A DNA stretch of 64,000 nucleotides from Chaenocephalus aceratus. Lineage: Eukaryota; Chordata; Actinopteri; Perciformes; Channichthyidae. The stretch covers positions 10,087,456 to 10,151,455 of the forward strand of contig CM043792.1 in NCBI GenBank assembly GCA_023974075.1, written 5' to 3'. Numbering within the stretch: the first letter of the stretch is position 1; each line of letters begins with the position of its first letter. Under the pieces are notes generated by a model, which was not told the origin of the DNA, made no database searches, and was given only the letters and a program-made list of their open reading frames with translations. Positions 61,235-64,000 of this stretch are shown one piece after another. A program made the position numbers and the translations under genes.

Positions 61235-62320
61235 TTAAACTGTATTCTTGTTTTACATAACTGTTTTTCATTTATTCTCATAAATGGTGACCAAAACGTT
61301 TGAGACCCACTAGATAACTAGACTAAAGTTAACTATCTAAACAGAGAGTCCCTTACCTCACTGAGCTGGAGTTATCTCTCAGTCTGACAGGACAGAGCTC
61401 TCCTTTTCCTTGTTTTAGAAACAGCTTTTAATATCCGTTAAGCTAACCAGATGCTAACAACAACAATGCAAATAGTGAGTTTGGTAGAAATATACTGTAT
61501 GATAGTAAAGTTATTTAAGATGATACCATATTTATTGAAGATTTTACATTATAAATATTCCCCAAAATTATTCAAAAGCATATTCTTCAAAACTCTCTGC
61601 TGTAGTATGACACACAGGAGACTATTGATGTGTGTAGTAATAAGCTGTATAATAGTGATTGAATATTATTGTATTCTCTTTTTTCGGAGTTGCACTTTGC
61701 AGACGGTCCCTGAGCACTCGTTTATTCTCCGGCTGCAGATAGAGACCAATGTAATGTGTCCAGCTCGGAGGACGGCGCGTATTGGCTTTTTTTGATCAGA
61801 ATGTGATTGTAGTTCGTTATCAACCTTACCACGGTTCTTCGGAGACGTCATTTGTGTCTGAATAACGTTTTGTTCATGAGTTATTGATCCGTGAAATCAG
61901 AATCTCCCAATATCGTTCCAACTTTACTGAACTAAGCCAGAAGACCGTCTCATTTCGTAGACCGCTCGGTTTGCTGTTCTTTCACTTTATTTTTATATAC
62001 ATTTATTTTGGACGAAAACTTAGCGTGAGGAAAGGCAAGTGTGGCGTGAGTGCGTGAGATATGGGTTAATTGCGTGACTCTCACTCTCAATGCGTGAGTG
62101 TTGGCAGCATTGCACAAGCCAACAACAACATCTTTATGACATCATAAAGTGGCCAAACTCTGATCAGCTCATTTTCATATTTTTTTATATAAATGGATCA
62201 GGACAAAAAGTGAGCAAATCTTTTTTCCTGAAACTTTCAGAATCTCTTTACACAGAGGGGACACATGTTTTTGTATAAAAGACATGCAAAAGTGGATTTT
62301 GCATAATAGGTCCCCTTTAA

Positions 62321-63229
62321 CACGTGAAACAGAACCCTGACCTGATGAAAAAAATAGGTCAAGGCAAGTGATTTCAGGCGCAAAGTTTTCCATTCATATC
62401 ATGGGATAACAGAAGGAGGAGGGGAAACAAATAAGCTTGATGAAATATACTGGAATAATCCCGCAGCACCAAGGCTTTCAGCCTGATGCTACTGAAATGA
62501 TCCCGTATATGCATCAAAACCATTCCTGTTACCTAACACTTAGCCTGAATCCGTGTAATTGCTTTGCTGTTTCCCTGGCTCCTAACAGCAGAGTCTGAAA
62601 CTACAAAACCATCATAGCAGAGAGTGGTCAGCCAGTGGTTGCACTATATTTATTATATATGAGATGCTGTGCTATCCTTGGACAGAGAGAATTTCCCACT
62701 TTGAGGAATTTTCCCACCAAGAAAGTCAATGGTTTTCAGGCTTATAGATTTGGGTAGAAGGGACCTGCTCTTTATTCATGGCTACAAATACTATTTGAGT
62801 AAGGAGCAACTGATAAACTCAGTTTGTCGTAGTTTAAAGACAATCAAGTGTGCTTAAGGAGGAAGTCTGGATGGATAAAGACCAGATTTAACTAAGGACA
62901 CCAGTGTTTTATTCATGTGTGAGACCAAAAACATAATGTTTTTCAGAACATTCGTACGTCCTTCATTCCATCTGTGCTTTTGTCAGTCACACTCAAAGTC
63001 AGTCAAAGTCAAAGTCAACTATATATATAAGTCAAAGACACATTTTCACATGCATATTTTTTACATGCATAATGTGCACACATTAAGACCTAAATAAAAA
63101 CACAACAATCAATATATACAAAATAACAGTCACTTCAATATTTTGAGAATGTACATTAGTGCAAGTTTGTCCATAGAATGTGTATTAGTGCACTTGTGCA
63201 ATATCTTAGGATACTTATCAAAGGAATAT
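62321..63229. other. Non-coding stretch, nothing recognised
   Basis: AT-rich, a short (AAAGTC)n at about 62997-63018. No exon seen. Confidence 0.45.
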
Positions 63230-63640
63230 CTTTGAATGTGGCTCAAGCTTTCTCTTGGACTCAATGATGAACTGATAAGAGTTTGCCGGTCAAAGGCCAA
63301 GTTTACTATGCTCTCACTTTGACCTCACCATATCTCAGGAATACCTTGAAGCAATTTCATCACATCAAGATGGTTCAAGAATACTGTGATCTCACCAAAC
63401 ACGTGTTGGGCCATAACTCAAGAATTATCAAGATCGTTACGACAATTTCACACAAATTCTAATCTAATCTAAAACACTTGCAACAGAGATGGATATAAAC
63501 TGCAAATTGACTGATTGGCAGAGACATACAACCAAAACGATGATCTTTTTGTTAAACCCTATGTTTGAAACTGTGTCCATCAAGGTACAACGTATGAATA
63601 TGTGCAATTTGCCAATTTTGGCCCATCTGAACCAATAGAT
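63230..63640 (+). repeat. Probable fish interspersed repeat
   Basis: GGACTCAATGATGAACTGAT, CCATATCTCAGGAATACCTT and GGGCCATAACTCAAGAATTA are phrases I recognise from abundant fish interspersed repeats. Ends not defined. Confidence 0.5.
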
Positions 63641-63764
63641 TAGAAGTCATATTAACTAATAAATTAAGTACATTTTTCAATTTCGGTTTCGAAAGCGGGG
63701 GCCACGCCTGCTAAGCCCCATCATACCCCGTAAACACATCCAGCCTTGTTTGTCTTAATTTCAT

Positions 63765-64000
63765 GACCTACCCTCCCTTTCCACTCATCCATTTCCATTC
63801 CTTCATCCACTCATTTCTGCCTCCTTATATTCCTTCATGCCTCGCTCCCTGGACCATTCCTCCCTTCCTTCATCCCTACAGTACATCCCATTATCCATTC
63901 AAGCCTCCCTCCCTACATCCCTTCAACCCTCATCTCTCCCTTCCTTGACCGTTCTTACCTTACATCATCCCTTCATCCCTCCCACCCTACATCCCATGAT
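63765..64000. repeat. CCTTCATCC-type low-complexity tract
   Basis: Imperfect short repeats of CCTTCATCC, CCCTCC and CATCC continue to the end of the window. Confidence 0.85.

Larger units (their letters stand above)
58709..62112 (+). mobile_element. Element I: hAT-like, 3.4 kb, 8-bp TSD
   Basis: The left end is CAGGGCTGCCAACA; the right end reads, inverted, CAATGCTGCCAACACT. The target duplication CACAAGCC is at 58701-58708 and 62113-62120. No transposase frame. Part of its length is the nested element at 59187-61234. The right part shares modules with 19110-19320 and 21205-21310. Confidence 0.75.
58383..62320 (+). mobile_element. Family H MITE, split by a 3.4-kb insertion
   Basis: It begins TAAAGGTCCCCTATTATAC and ends GCATAATAGGTCCCCTTTAA, inverted repeats with a TTAA-like border. 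The partial copy at 27305-27525 shows the sequence without the insertion. A poly-G run lies at 58651-58671. Confidence 0.75.

Noticed and set aside
1..64000. CRISPR arrays, operons, phage or bacterial signals
   Set aside because: None seen. Spliced vertebrate genes and fish transposons make a prokaryotic reading untenable; direct repeats are minisatellites.
1..64000. tRNA, rRNA and known microRNA genes
   Set aside because: No cloverleaf box A/B pair, rRNA core or familiar miRNA hairpin was recognised by eye; a tRNAscan or Rfam search would be needed to exclude them.
48000..64000. cox11 or stxbp4 exons, neighbours of HLF in mammals
   Set aside because: Looked for coding similarity upstream of hlf and found only repeats; the next gene must lie beyond the window or the synteny is broken.

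Overview
The window looks like nuclear DNA of a ray-finned (teleost, probably percomorph-like) fish. It is AT-rich, split-gene DNA with GT-AG introns, full of fish-type DNA transposons and MITEs. Only two protein-coding genes can be supported. Both are conserved vertebrate genes that can be rebuilt exon by exon with matching reading phases.

Gene 1 is mmd (PAQR11, monocyte-to-macrophage differentiation-associated) on the + strand: seven coding exons between 14527 and 18551, 239 aa. Gene 2 is hlf (hepatic leukemia factor, a PAR-bZIP transcription factor) on the - strand: four coding exons between 45125 and 31645, 289 aa. They lie tail to tail, the arrangement of HLF and MMD on human 17q22, so this is an old syntenic block. 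They share no pathway that the sequence shows. HLF is a nuclear factor binding PAR/D-box sites and MMD is a seven-pass membrane protein.

Layout: 1-13980 is upstream of mmd and holds a deleted Tc1 element, nested TIR elements with a solo LTR (4.5-6.9 kb), a LINE 3' end (7.8-8.5 kb) and a pogo-like remnant (11 kb). 13985-20620 is the mmd promoter, gene and probable 3' UTR, the UTR carrying a 607-bp inverted-repeat element. 20853-27525 is the mmd-hlf gap, a dense pile of hAT, Harbinger-like and TTAA-flanked elements. 27526-45480 is the hlf 3' flank, gene and promoter; its introns hold hAT elements with perfect 8-bp target duplications. 45500-64000 is upstream of hlf and has no recognisable protein gene. 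It holds an element-like block with spliced-looking non-coding units (48.3-52.4 kb), a broken BED-finger/hAT transposase (52.5 kb), paired A/B repeat modules (47 and 55 kb), a four-level nested transposon (58.4-62.3 kb) and simple repeats at the end.

The most useful observations are inverted hAT ends bracketing hlf exon 3, a hairpin-capable element in the mmd 3' UTR, a 46-bp perfect palindrome, head-to-head Harbinger-like copies keeping the same 88-codon frame, convergent exon-like modules in one repeat block, and nested insertions with readable target duplications. I see no system of a wholly new kind. Family names for repeats are from motif and target-site recognition, not from a database search.
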